Assembly: GCA_964459515.1 (NCBI GenBank)
Contig: CAYWML010000048.1
Coordinates: 1 to 11,193, forward strand
DNA from: Scatosoma sp964459515
Lineage (GTDB): Bacteria; Bacillota; Clostridia; Christensenellales; Borkfalkiaceae
Direction of reading: 5' to 3'
Length of the DNA stretch: 11,193 nucleotides
Of the stretch, positions 1 to 5,164 are shown in pieces; within the stretch, counting starts at the first letter, position 1; each line of letters begins with the position of its first letter. The notes under the pieces are model-generated. The model ran no database searches and had not been told where the DNA came from. It saw nothing but the letters and a program-made list of their open reading frames with translations. The translations under genes and the position numbers were made by a program.

Positions 1-7
1 TATTTTT

Positions 8-36
8 ATTATACATGTCTTTTGTTTTTTTGTCCA
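8..36 (-). promoter_or_regulatory. Leftward sigma-A-type promoter for a gene beyond the window edge
   Basis: Read on the minus strand, TGGACA (31-36) and TATAAT (8-13) are separated by exactly 17 bases. That is one mismatch from the consensus -35 and a perfect -10. It points out of the window to the left, so the gene it would serve is not visible. It lies downstream of the rsmG terminator, which fits a fresh transcription unit. Confidence 0.5.
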
Positions 37-60
37 GTCTTTTTGTACCATTTTCGACAA

Positions 61-105
61 CTCGTAATGACGGACGAGAAGCATTTCGTGACAACTCTAA
101 TAACA
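61..105. repeat. 45-bp dispersed repeat, inverted relative to 1901-1945
   Basis: The reverse complement of this stretch matches 1901-1945 at 42 of 45 positions by eye. It includes the half-palindrome end CTCGTAATGAC, which is the terminal motif of the GTCATTGCGAGG repeat family seen further right. The two copies face each other across rsmG, the putative origin and the SLOG gene. It is intergenic and sits just past the rsmG terminator. Confidence 0.8.
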
Positions 106-152
106 AAAAAGGTTTACGCCCGAACGCCGCGTTGCGGCGTTCGGGCGTAAAC
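105..152 (-). terminator. Strong intrinsic terminator of rsmG
   Basis: A perfect 19-bp inverted repeat (112-130 and 134-152) has a loop of only three bases. On the minus strand the second arm is followed after a single C by six T residues (complement of A105-A110). A GC-rich stem followed by a T-run is the classic rho-independent layout. It lies about 78 bases past the rsmG stop. A weaker 7-bp stem (200-206 with 212-218) sits closer to the gene but has no T-run. Confidence 0.85.
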
Positions 153-229
153 ACAGCTTGCTTGTTACGGCTATGTCCACGCGACTTTCACCGCACGCGC
201 GCCGTCACTCGGACGGCGTTCGCCCGTTC

Positions 230-916
230 TCACAACGGCTGTTTGCGTTCTTTGCCTTGACCGCGCGGATAGCGAGGCGGCGTAGGCTTCGTCTTTTCCA
301 CGACCGCCAACACTCTTTCGCCGTACCCCTCCGGCAAAGCGTACCGCAACACTTTCGCCAGCCGTCCGCCCAAGACCTTGTACGCGCTTTCCGCTTCCCG
401 AATTTCCGTTTCGTCGCCGCTCTTGTACGCCACAAAGCTGCCGCCGACGCGCACAAACGGCAAACAATACTCCGTCAACGTATTCATCCGCGCGACCGCG
501 CGAGCCGTCGCATGATCGTACTTTTCCCGAAAGTTATCCGCACGCGCCGCCTCTTCCGCCCGTAAGTTATAAATATGCACGTTTTTGAAGCCAAACCTAT
601 CCACAACCGCCTGCAAAAACTCGCATTTTTTCCCAACGCTCTCAAATAAATCGATTTTCAAATCCTCGCGAAGCAGCTTCAACACGACGGACGGAAAACC
701 TGCCCCCGAACCGATTTCCGCCACGCGCGCGTTTTTTCCGAACAGCTCCGCCCCTGCCGCGCTATCCAAAAAATGCTTATAGTACATATCCTTTTCTTCC
801 AATATAGTAGTAAGGTTATACCGCTGATTATACTCCAAAAGCAACGCGCGAAACGCCTCGAATTTTTCCTTTTTTTCGCCCCGTATCACCGATTCGTATA
901 TCTCGTTCAGTTCCAT
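230..916 (-). CDS. rsmG: 16S rRNA (guanine527-N7)-methyltransferase RsmG (GidB)
   Basis: This 228-residue protein has the length and layout of RsmG, a cytoplasmic SAM-dependent enzyme that methylates N7 of G527 in 16S rRNA of the 30S subunit. Visible marks are the N-terminal YNQRYNLTTI block (29-38), the SAM-binding motif I EIGSGAGFPS (67-76), FESVGKKCEFL (91-101), the ATARAVA motif (137-143) and the basic proline-rich tail PPRYPRGQGKERKQPL. The start is supported by AGGAG (complement of 923-927) six bases upstream of the ATG. The gene runs away from the DnaA-box cluster on its right and ends at the hairpin terminator at 105-152. Its family is often found near chromosomal origins, usually with mnmG; mnmG is not next to it here. 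Identification is very secure. Confidence 0.96.
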   Translation of the reverse strand: MELNEIYESVIRGEKKEKFEAFRALLLEYNQRYNLTTILEEKDMYYKHFLDSAAGAELFGKNARVAEIGSGAGFPSVVLKLLREDLKIDLFESVGKKCEFLQAVVDRFGFKNVHIYNLRAEEAARADNFREKYDHATARAVARMNTLTEYCLPFVRVGGSFVAYKSGDETEIREAESAYKVLGGRLAKVLRYALPEGYGERVLAVVEKTKPTPPRYPRGQGKERKQPL

Positions 917-937
917 AATTTTCTCCTGCTTTTTCGG

Positions 938-1250
938 TTGTCCACCGTTCTGTTTATAAAGTTATCCACATTTCCACACTTCAATTGTGCACAACTCACT
1001 TTTCTTGCATATTATTCAAAATTTTGTATAATTATTCGTTTTTATCCATCCCCGTTCCTTTTCCTCGTTCCACAATTCAACATTTGTTCCACAAAGCTAT
1101 CCACAATCAGACACACACTTGTCCACAGCGTTCCAAGCACCCGTTTTGTCTGATTTTTCAAGGTTTTTTTTCGCCTGAAATCCGCTTTTCCACAATTCCA
1201 CAAGACACTACTACTAATACTACGAATACTATTTATATATAATATAATAG
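938..1250 (+). other. oriC: Putative chromosomal replication origin (oriC): DnaA-box cluster plus unwinding element
   Basis: This intergenic stretch holds many copies of the DnaA box (consensus TTATCCACA), all in the same orientation. A perfect box lies at 962-970. Single-mismatch boxes are CTATCCACA (1097-1105), TTGTCCACA (1119-1127) and TTTTCCACA (1186-1194). Weaker ones are at 938-946, 970-978, 985-993, 1042-1050, 1066-1074, 1085-1093 and 1194-1202. The last box leads directly into a trinucleotide CTA series (1208-1231) and an AT tract (1232-1250). Boxes, then trios, then AT-rich DNA is the order described for bacterial basal unwinding systems. rsmG on the left is transcribed away from it; the first gene on the right points toward it. 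No dnaA, dnaN or rpmH is adjacent, so the assignment rests on cis-elements. A plasmid-like or secondary origin is a less likely alternative. Confidence 0.8.
1208..1250 (-). other. DnaA-trio repeat and AT-rich DNA unwinding element
   Basis: The plus strand reads CTA CTA CTA ATA CTA CGA ATA CTA from 1208 to 1231, so the minus strand carries 3'-GAT-5' triplets. This is the DnaA-trio pattern that single-stranded DnaA filaments bind. It starts five bases after the box-like AATTCCACA (1194-1202) and runs into an all A/T stretch (1232-1248). Five of eight triplets are exact GAT, and seven of eight keep the central A. The role is inferred from motif and position. Confidence 0.75.
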
Positions 1251-1274
1251 GAGGAAAAGCGCAGTGGCGGCATT

Positions 1275-1766
1275 TTACAGGAAAACGATTTCTTTTTCGG
1301 GGTATTTCTTCTGAAAATAGCGTACGGTATATGCCGTACCGCCGCTGTCCTTTTTGCAATACGCCACGAGGACGTCGGCTCGATCCGCCATATAGCGATT
1401 GCGCAGAAGCATACAGCCGTTGAAGTAATGGTCGGAAAGGTAGATTTGTTCGTCCGTTTGTTTCATGATATTTTCATAATCGCGTTTTTCGGCTGTGGAG
1501 TAGTAGTTATCCTGCCCGACGCAGGGAATACAGGCAATTAAGCGGAAATTATAGTGTTTCCGCAAAGAAAGCAATATTTTCGCGGCGGCAATATCCAAGC
1601 CGATTGCCATACCGTTATAAAAGGTATCGACGCCCTGTTGCAGGAGGGATTGAAGAATTTTCCGCAGTTTTTTCGGAGAAAAGTCCTTATCCAAGACGCG
1701 ATGTCCCGTGAAAGCGCAAGATTTCGGCGGCTCTGTATTTAATTTTATAGAAAGTTGTTTTTCCAT
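1275..1766 (-). CDS. SLOG-family (DUF1273/YpsA-like) nucleotide-binding-fold protein
   Basis: This 163-residue protein resembles the SLOG superfamily proteins common in Clostridia. It has CAFTGHR near the N-terminus (17-23), a central NGMAIGLDIAAAK stretch (51-63) that would form the glycine-rich nucleotide-binding turn, and KKDSGGTAYTVRY (138-150) near the end. SLOG domains are Rossmann-like and bind nucleotides or nucleotide derivatives; the specific role of this branch is not established. The start is set at 1766 because AAGGGG lies just upstream on the minus strand. The frame stays open further upstream to 2009, but that part is translated repeat DNA. The gene reads toward the putative origin and stops about 25 bases from its AT-rich tract, in the position where dnaA would often be found. 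No signal peptide or membrane segment is seen. Confidence 0.85.
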   Translation of the reverse strand: MEKQLSIKLNTEPPKSCAFTGHRVLDKDFSPKKLRKILQSLLQQGVDTFYNGMAIGLDIAAAKILLSLRKHYNFRLIACIPCVGQDNYYSTAEKRDYENIMKQTDEQIYLSDHYFNGCMLLRNRYMADRADVLVAYCKKDSGGTAYTVRYFQKKYPEKEIVFL

Positions 1767-1830
1767 AAATCCCCTTTTACGCCGAGCGGCGTTCTCCGCG
1801 ACGATAGTCGCGCCCATGTCCCCGATAAAA

Positions 1831-2023
1831 GCAAGCTGTGCTTGTTTTTTCAACGCTGAGCGGCGTTTCACACGGCAAAGCCGCACTACGCTCTTCCGTC
1901 TGTCATTAGAGTTGTCACGAAAAGCTTTTCGTCCGTCATTACGAGGAGCGAAACGACGTGGTAATCTCATGGCAAGCCTATGGTTTGCCGCGGAAACACT
2001 CCCCGACAAACCTCACGGCAAGC
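1831..2023 (+). repeat. Composite hairpin repeat, first copy (upstream of the SLOG gene)
   Basis: In order the unit shows CAAGC-TGT-GCTTG (1832-1844), AACGC paired with GCGTT (1852-1867), CGGC-AAA-GCCG, the link CCGTCTGTCATT (1896-1907), a GTCATTACGAGG...GTAATCTC palindromic element (1935-1968), and a 30-base tail ending CACGGCAAGC (1994-2023). The same order recurs at 2151-2369. The gene-free stretch 1767-2480 is almost entirely made of such modules. Between the two copies lie further simple hairpins such as GGAGCA-TT-GCTCC (about 2049-2061) and AACGCC-GCAA-GGCGTT (2102-2117). I see no credible gene in it. Confidence 0.75.
1901..1945. repeat. Partner of the inverted 45-bp repeat at 61-105
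   Basis: It matches the reverse complement of 61-105 at 42 of 45 positions. It contains the perfect palindrome CGAAAAGCTTTTCG (1919-1932) and ends in GTCATTACGAG. In this copy it is embedded in the composite repeat of 1831-2023. Confidence 0.8.
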
Positions 2024-2150
2024 ACCGCTCGCGTAATCTGAGGTCAAGGAGCATTGCTCCTTGTGGGGGTAGTAGGGGGCAACGCCCCGCTACGAACTTC
2101 TAACGCCGCAAGGCGTTTAAGCGACGAAGTCGCGCTTTATATTTACGAAA

Positions 2151-2405
2151 GCAAGCGAAGCTTGCACTTTCAACGCCGCAGGCGTTTAACGCGGCAACCG
2201 CCGCGCCCTACTCCGTCTGTCATTGCAAGGCGCGGAACGCGCCGTGGCAATTCATAGGATTTCCGCGGAAGATACGTTCGGTATAGCTGCTCCCGTTTTC
2301 GCCTAACGGCGGAGATTGCCGCAGTCGCGCGCGCCGCGAAAACACTCCCCGACAAGCCTCACGGCAAGCTCGGCTTGCGTTCTCAACGACGCTCCGCGGC
2401 GTTTT
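2151..2405 (+). repeat. Composite hairpin repeat, second copy plus partial third
   Basis: GCAAGC-GAA-GCTTGC (2151-2165), AACGCC-GCA-GGCGTT (2172-2186) and GCGG-CAA-CCGC (2191-2201) repeat the three-hairpin order of the copy at 1831. The link CCGTCTGTCATT (2213-2224) is identical to that copy. A GTCATTGC-type palindrome with inner stem GGCGCG-GAA-CGCGCC follows (2219-2253). Then comes an inverted half containing GGAGATTGCC (about 2310-2320). The 30-base tail at 2340-2369 differs from 1994-2023 at one position. A further partial unit follows: CAAGC-TCG-GCTTG (2365-2377) and an AACG...CGTT hairpin (2385-2403). Confidence 0.75.
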
Positions 2406-2420
2406 CTTCTCATTGATTAC

Positions 2421-2449
2421 AGTATAGCATACTCCCCGTAAAAAGTAAA
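2421..2449 (-). promoter_or_regulatory. Possible leftward promoter facing the repeat block and SLOG gene
   Basis: On the minus strand TTTACT (2444-2449) and TATACT (2421-2426) are spaced by 17 bases. It diverges from the strong rlmI promoter 30 bases away. If active, its transcript would cross about 650 bases of hairpin repeats before the SLOG start at 1766. Confidence 0.4.
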
Positions 2450-2480
2450 GCCGCAAACGGGCGCAAGGAAACAAAAAAAA

Positions 2481-2509
2481 TTGACAAAGCCGATTTCTTG
2501 TGCTATAAT
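2481..2509 (+). promoter_or_regulatory. Consensus promoter of rlmI
   Basis: TTGACA (2481-2486), a 17-base spacer and TATAAT (2504-2509) give a perfect housekeeping promoter. The start codon of the next gene is about 60 bases downstream. The leader between them is GC-rich with no clear structure that I can support. Confidence 0.85.
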
Positions 2510-2570
2510 ACAAAGTAGGAAGCGCGCGCAACGGTCGCAGCGCCGCCGCATAGCATAAGGAGAAAGCGAT

Positions 2571-3737
2571 ATGCCCTATACCATATATCTGAAAAAGAAC
2601 GAAGAAAAACGCTTGCTCGCAGGGCACAGCTGGGTATACGCCAACGAAGTCGCGAAAATAGACGGCAAGGATAAAAACGGCGCGCTCGTTACCGTATGCG
2701 CCGCCGACGGCAGATTTATCGGCAAGGGCTATATCAACCACGCTTCGAAAATTCTCGTGCGGATATTTCTCCGCAACGACCGAACGGACGAAGGGGATTT
2801 CTACCGCGAGCGTATCGCAAGCGCGTGGGAGCAGCGAAAAAAGCTCGGCTATGAAAACTGTTGCCGCGTCGTATTCGGCGAAGCGGACGAGTTGCCGGCT
2901 CTGATTGTGGATAAATACGCCGACGTACTCGTGGTACAGTGCCTTTCGCTCGGCATTTATCAACGAAAAAAGCAAATCGTGGACGCGCTTGTTTCGATTT
3001 TTCAGCCGCGCGGCATTTACGAACGCAGCGACGTAGCGGTGCGAACGAAAGAGGGACTTCCCCTCGAAAAGGGCGTGCTTTACGGCGAAGTACCCGACGA
3101 AGTCATCGTCGAAGAGAATGGCTTGAAAATGTCCGTAGACGTCAAAAACGGGCAAAAAACGGGCTATTTTCTCGACCAAAAGGAAAACCGTCGCGCCCTG
3201 CGCCGATACGCGAAAAACGGGCGTGTTTTGGACTGTTTTTGCAACAGCGGCGGCTTCGCGTTGAACGCCGCTTTGACGGCGCGCGAAGTCATCGCCGCGG
3301 ACGTATCTCGTTTCGCGCTCGACAACGTGGAACGCAACGCCGCCCTCAACGGCTTGACGAATATAAAAACGGAATGCGCGGACGTGTTCGACTTGTTGCG
3401 GCAAAAACGCGCCGACGGGGAACGTTTCGATTTGGTGGTGCTCGATCCGCCTGCTTTTTGCAAGAGCGCGAGCGAGGTGAAAGACGCCTGCCGCGGCTAT
3501 AAAGATATCAACGTGCAGGGCATGAAGCTCGTCGAACGCGGCGGTTATTTGGCGACGTGCTCCTGTTCCCATTATATGACGTTGCCGCTTTTTGAAAAGA
3601 TGCTGTCGGACGCCGCGCGCGAGAGCGGCAGACGGGTACGCGTAGCGGAGATGCGCACGCAAGCCCCCGATCACCCTTCCGTTTTGAACGAAGAAGAAAC
3701 GCAATACTTGAAATTTTTCATTTTGCAAGTATTCTAA
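2571..3737 (+). CDS. rlmI: Class I SAM-dependent rRNA methyltransferase, RlmI family (23S rRNA m5C1962 type)
   Basis: This 388-residue protein has the RlmI/COG1092 layout. An N-terminal PUA-like RNA-binding part (about 1-75) starts with a KKNEEKRLLAGHSWVYANEV stretch. A linker domain follows, and a Rossmann methyltransferase domain fills the C-terminal half. Visible motifs are GQKTGYFLDQKENR (194-207), the SAM-binding motif VLDCFCNSGGFAL (219-231), acidic D244, LDPPAFCK (291-298) and TCSCSH (329-334) with the likely catalytic cysteine. Family members methylate C5 of a cytosine in 23S rRNA; the exact target base here is inferred from E. coli RlmI. The ATG is supported by AAGGAG at 2557-2562, and a consensus promoter lies just upstream. 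It appears to be transcribed alone. No T-run terminator is evident on the plus strand directly after the stop. Confidence 0.9.
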   Translation: MPYTIYLKKNEEKRLLAGHSWVYANEVAKIDGKDKNGALVTVCAADGRFIGKGYINHASKILVRIFLRNDRTDEGDFYRERIASAWEQRKKLGYENCCRVVFGEADELPALIVDKYADVLVVQCLSLGIYQRKKQIVDALVSIFQPRGIYERSDVAVRTKEGLPLEKGVLYGEVPDEVIVEENGLKMSVDVKNGQKTGYFLDQKENRRALRRYAKNGRVLDCFCNSGGFALNAALTAREVIAADVSRFALDNVERNAALNGLTNIKTECADVFDLLRQKRADGERFDLVVLDPPAFCKSASEVKDACRGYKDINVQGMKLVERGGYLATCSCSHYMTLPLFEKMLSDAARESGRRVRVAEMRTQAPDHPSVLNEEETQYLKFFILQVF

Positions 3738-3749
3738 AAAAAACAAAGT

Positions 3750-3802
3750 GGGCAGGTATGCGTTGAAAAAAACAAACAAGCATACCATGTACGCGTTGAA
3801 AA
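3750..3802 (-). repeat. GCATAC-type hairpin repeat, inverted copy, after rlmI
   Basis: On the minus strand the unit reads GCGTAC-ATG-GTATGC (3780-3794) followed by T-rich DNA, matching the two copies at 4891-4998. A second partial unit makes a longer stem, GGTATGC (3755-3761) with GCATACC (3780-3786). In all copies the flanks are T-rich on one side, so the element looks like a mobile or amplified terminator-like hairpin. Confidence 0.65.
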
Positions 3803-3817
3803 ATCGCGCGACGCCGC

Positions 3818-3846
3818 TTGTGTATTTTGCCGATATGTGGTATACT
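3818..3846 (+). promoter_or_regulatory. Possible promoter upstream of the MITE-like elements and SGNH gene
   Basis: TTGTGT (3818-3823), a 17-base spacer and TATACT (3841-3846) preceded by TGG form an extended -10 promoter. The next gene starts 370 bases on, beyond two palindromic repeats, so linkage to the SGNH gene is uncertain. No better promoter is evident between the repeats and that gene. Confidence 0.4.
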
Positions 3847-3890
3847 AATAGTGATATTCTACGCGGCAATAGCCGCAAATATTTCTTTTT

Positions 3891-4027
3891 GTCATTGCGA
3901 GGCACGGCTGTGCCGTGGCAATCTCTGACGTTAGGCGGAAACGAAAGTATGTATTCTGAGCATATGTTCCGCGCCAAGCCTACGGCTTGCCACGAGATTG
4001 CTTCGTCGCTCCGCTCCTCGCAATGAC
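3891..4027. mobile_element. MITE-like element with 12-bp terminal inverted repeats
   Basis: The element begins GTCATTGCGAGG (3891-3902) and ends with its exact reverse complement (4016-4027). A second inverted pair is nested inside, GCAATCTC (3918-3925) with GAGATTGC (3994-4001). Each half has its own small hairpin, for example CACGGC-TGT-GCCGTG (3903-3917). The 137-base length, lack of coding capacity and related copies at 1935, 2219, 4053 and 5011 fit a non-autonomous palindromic repeat family. No transposase is visible in the window, so mobility is inferred. The gene-free stretch 3738-4219 contains this, the copy at 4053, and the GCATAC repeat. Confidence 0.7.
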
Positions 4028-4052
4028 AAGGTTGAGCGAAAACACCCCCCCC

Positions 4053-4135
4053 GTCATTGCGAGGCACGGCTGTGCCGTGGCAATCTCCGCCGATAGGCGG
4101 AAACGGAAGTCGGTGTTCCAAGTATACGTTCCGCG
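4053..4135 (+). repeat. Second copy of the GTCATTGCGAGG palindromic repeat (half element)
   Basis: Positions 4053-4087 are identical to 3891-3925 over 35 bases. Similarity continues more loosely to about 4135 through a shared AGGCGGAAACG and GTTCCGCGC. The right half with the inverted terminus is missing. It ends about 85 bases before the SGNH start. Confidence 0.75.
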
Positions 4136-4219
4136 CTTGTCTTTCATTGAACTCCGCCGTAGGCGAAAAACAAAAAAAATAGAAAATTCTATAAAACAGC
4201 GATAAACGGAGGCTTTATC

Positions 4220-4876
4220 ATGAAAAAAATCAATTTTCTCGGTGACAGCATAACGCATGGCGCGAGAGCGGAGCGCGGCGATTTACAATATACCGCGCTC
4301 GTGGCGGCGCACTTCGGCGCAGAAGAATGCAATTTCGGCGCAGGCGGCACGCGTATTGCGAAACAGCGCAAAAAAGTGTATGAATACGACGACAACGAGT
4401 TTATGCGCCGCGCCGTTTTGTTGCCGAAAGACGCCGATTTCACTTTCGTATTCGGCGGAACGAACGATTACGGACACGGCGACGCGCCGTTGGGCAAGTT
4501 CGGCGACCACGGCGAGGACACCTTCTACGGGGCGTTTTCGTCGCTTGCGGAATATATGCAAAAGAACTTCGGCGAAAAGCTTTGCTTTATTTTGCCTTTA
4601 TATCGCTACGCGCAGGACGATATGCGCGGCGAAGACGGACAAAAGCTTTTCCCTGTCGGCACGTTGAAAGACTATATCGAAGCAGAACGCAAAGTTTTGG
4701 AAGCGTACAAAATCGAGTATCTGGATTTGTCCGATACGTTTTACGAGCCGAAAACCAAGGAGAATGCCGACATTTACGCAGACGGCTTGCATCCGAACAC
4801 GAAAGGGCATAGAGTACTTGCGGATAAGCTTATCGAATATTTGGAAAAACGATTTGCCGCAGTCGGCGCAAGGTAA
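4220..4876 (+). CDS. SGNH/GDSL-family hydrolase (putative esterase or lipase), cytoplasmic
   Basis: This 218-residue protein carries all four SGNH blocks. FLGDSITHG (6-14) holds the nucleophile Ser10. NFGAGGTR (38-45) provides the oxyanion glycine. FGGTNDYG (78-85) carries Asn82. YADGLHPNTKGH (186-197) contains Asp188 and His191 of the catalytic triad. Family members hydrolyse ester bonds in lipids, acylated sugars or cell-wall polysaccharides; the substrate cannot be read from sequence. There is no signal peptide or membrane segment, so it probably acts in the cytoplasm. GGAGG (4208-4212) supports the ATG. It stands alone between repeat clusters. The GCATAC hairpin shortly after the stop may terminate it. 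Fold and catalysis are secure, the substrate unknown. Confidence 0.9.
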   Translation: MKKINFLGDSITHGARAERGDLQYTALVAAHFGAEECNFGAGGTRIAKQRKKVYEYDDNEFMRRAVLLPKDADFTFVFGGTNDYGHGDAPLGKFGDHGEDTFYGAFSSLAEYMQKNFGEKLCFILPLYRYAQDDMRGEDGQKLFPVGTLKDYIEAERKVLEAYKIEYLDLSDTFYEPKTKENADIYADGLHPNTKGHRVLADKLIEYLEKRFAAVGAR

Positions 4877-4890
4877 AACAGTAAGACGAT

Positions 4891-4933
4891 AAAAACGTTA
4901 AACGCATACATGGTATGCTCGTTTTTGTGTATT
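4891..4933 (+). terminator. GCATAC hairpin repeat, likely terminator of the SGNH gene
   Basis: A perfect stem GCATAC (4904-4909) with GTATGC (4913-4918) and a 3-base loop is followed by CGTTTTT (4920-4926). The latter can also pair with AAAAACG (4891-4897). It begins 15 bases past the SGNH stop. The same unit recurs 66 bases downstream. Confidence 0.55.
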
Positions 4934-4962
4934 TGTTGCATTCTTGTCAAGATAAAAAATGC

Positions 4963-4998
4963 GTTAAATGCATACATGGTATGCTTGTTTTATGTATT
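4963..4998 (+). repeat. GCATAC hairpin repeat, tandem second copy
   Basis: It is a near-identical direct repeat of 4897-4933, differing at a few bases, with the stem GCATAC-ATG-GTATGC and a trailing TTGTTTTATG. It could act as a back-up terminator. Confidence 0.7.
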
Positions 4999-5010
4999 CG
5001 TCACATTCCC

Positions 5011-5115
5011 GTCGTTACGAGGCGCAAAGCCGCGTGCTATCCACATAAAAGCAAGCTCTGCTTGCGTTCCCAACGCCGTAAGGCGTTCCATGCGGCGGCA
5101 GCCGCGCCCTATACT
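5011..5115 (+). repeat. Degenerate GTCGTTACGAGG repeat and composite three-hairpin module before holB
   Basis: A diverged palindromic-family terminus (5011-5022) leads into GCAAGC-TCT-GCTTGC (5051-5065), AACGCC-GTAA-GGCGTT (5072-5087) and GCGGC-GGCA-GCCGC (5092-5105), then CGCGCCCTA...ACTCC. This repeats the order of hairpins at 1831 and 2151. It ends about 50 bases before the holB start. No convincing holB promoter can be picked out here. Confidence 0.7.
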
Positions 5116-5164
5116 CCAAAAAAAACAAACACCGCCCTACGCAAGGCGCGGTTCGGAGAACACT

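Noticed and set aside
773..1242. Two small plus-strand frames across the origin region
   Set aside because: Their hydrophobic and proline/threonine-rich translations come from T-rich DnaA-box DNA. There is no ribosome binding site and no family resemblance.
1767..2009. N-terminal extension of the SLOG gene
   Set aside because: The extra 81 codons are repeat-derived (APRNDGRKAFRDNSN-like), and a good ribosome binding site precedes the internal ATG at 1766.
2220..4121. A 633-codon open frame on the minus strand
   Set aside because: It is antisense to the well-supported rlmI gene, and its ends are translated palindromic repeats (PRNDGGG, CEERSDEAIS-type strings). It matches no protein family that I recognise.
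1831..5115. CRISPR array
   Set aside because: The repeats are few, of unequal length and spacing, and made of hairpins without unique regular spacers. No cas genes are present.
4910..5164. N-terminal extension of holB
   Set aside because: It covers two GCATAC hairpins and a repeat module. The HolB family starts near the ATG at 5165, which has its own ribosome binding site.
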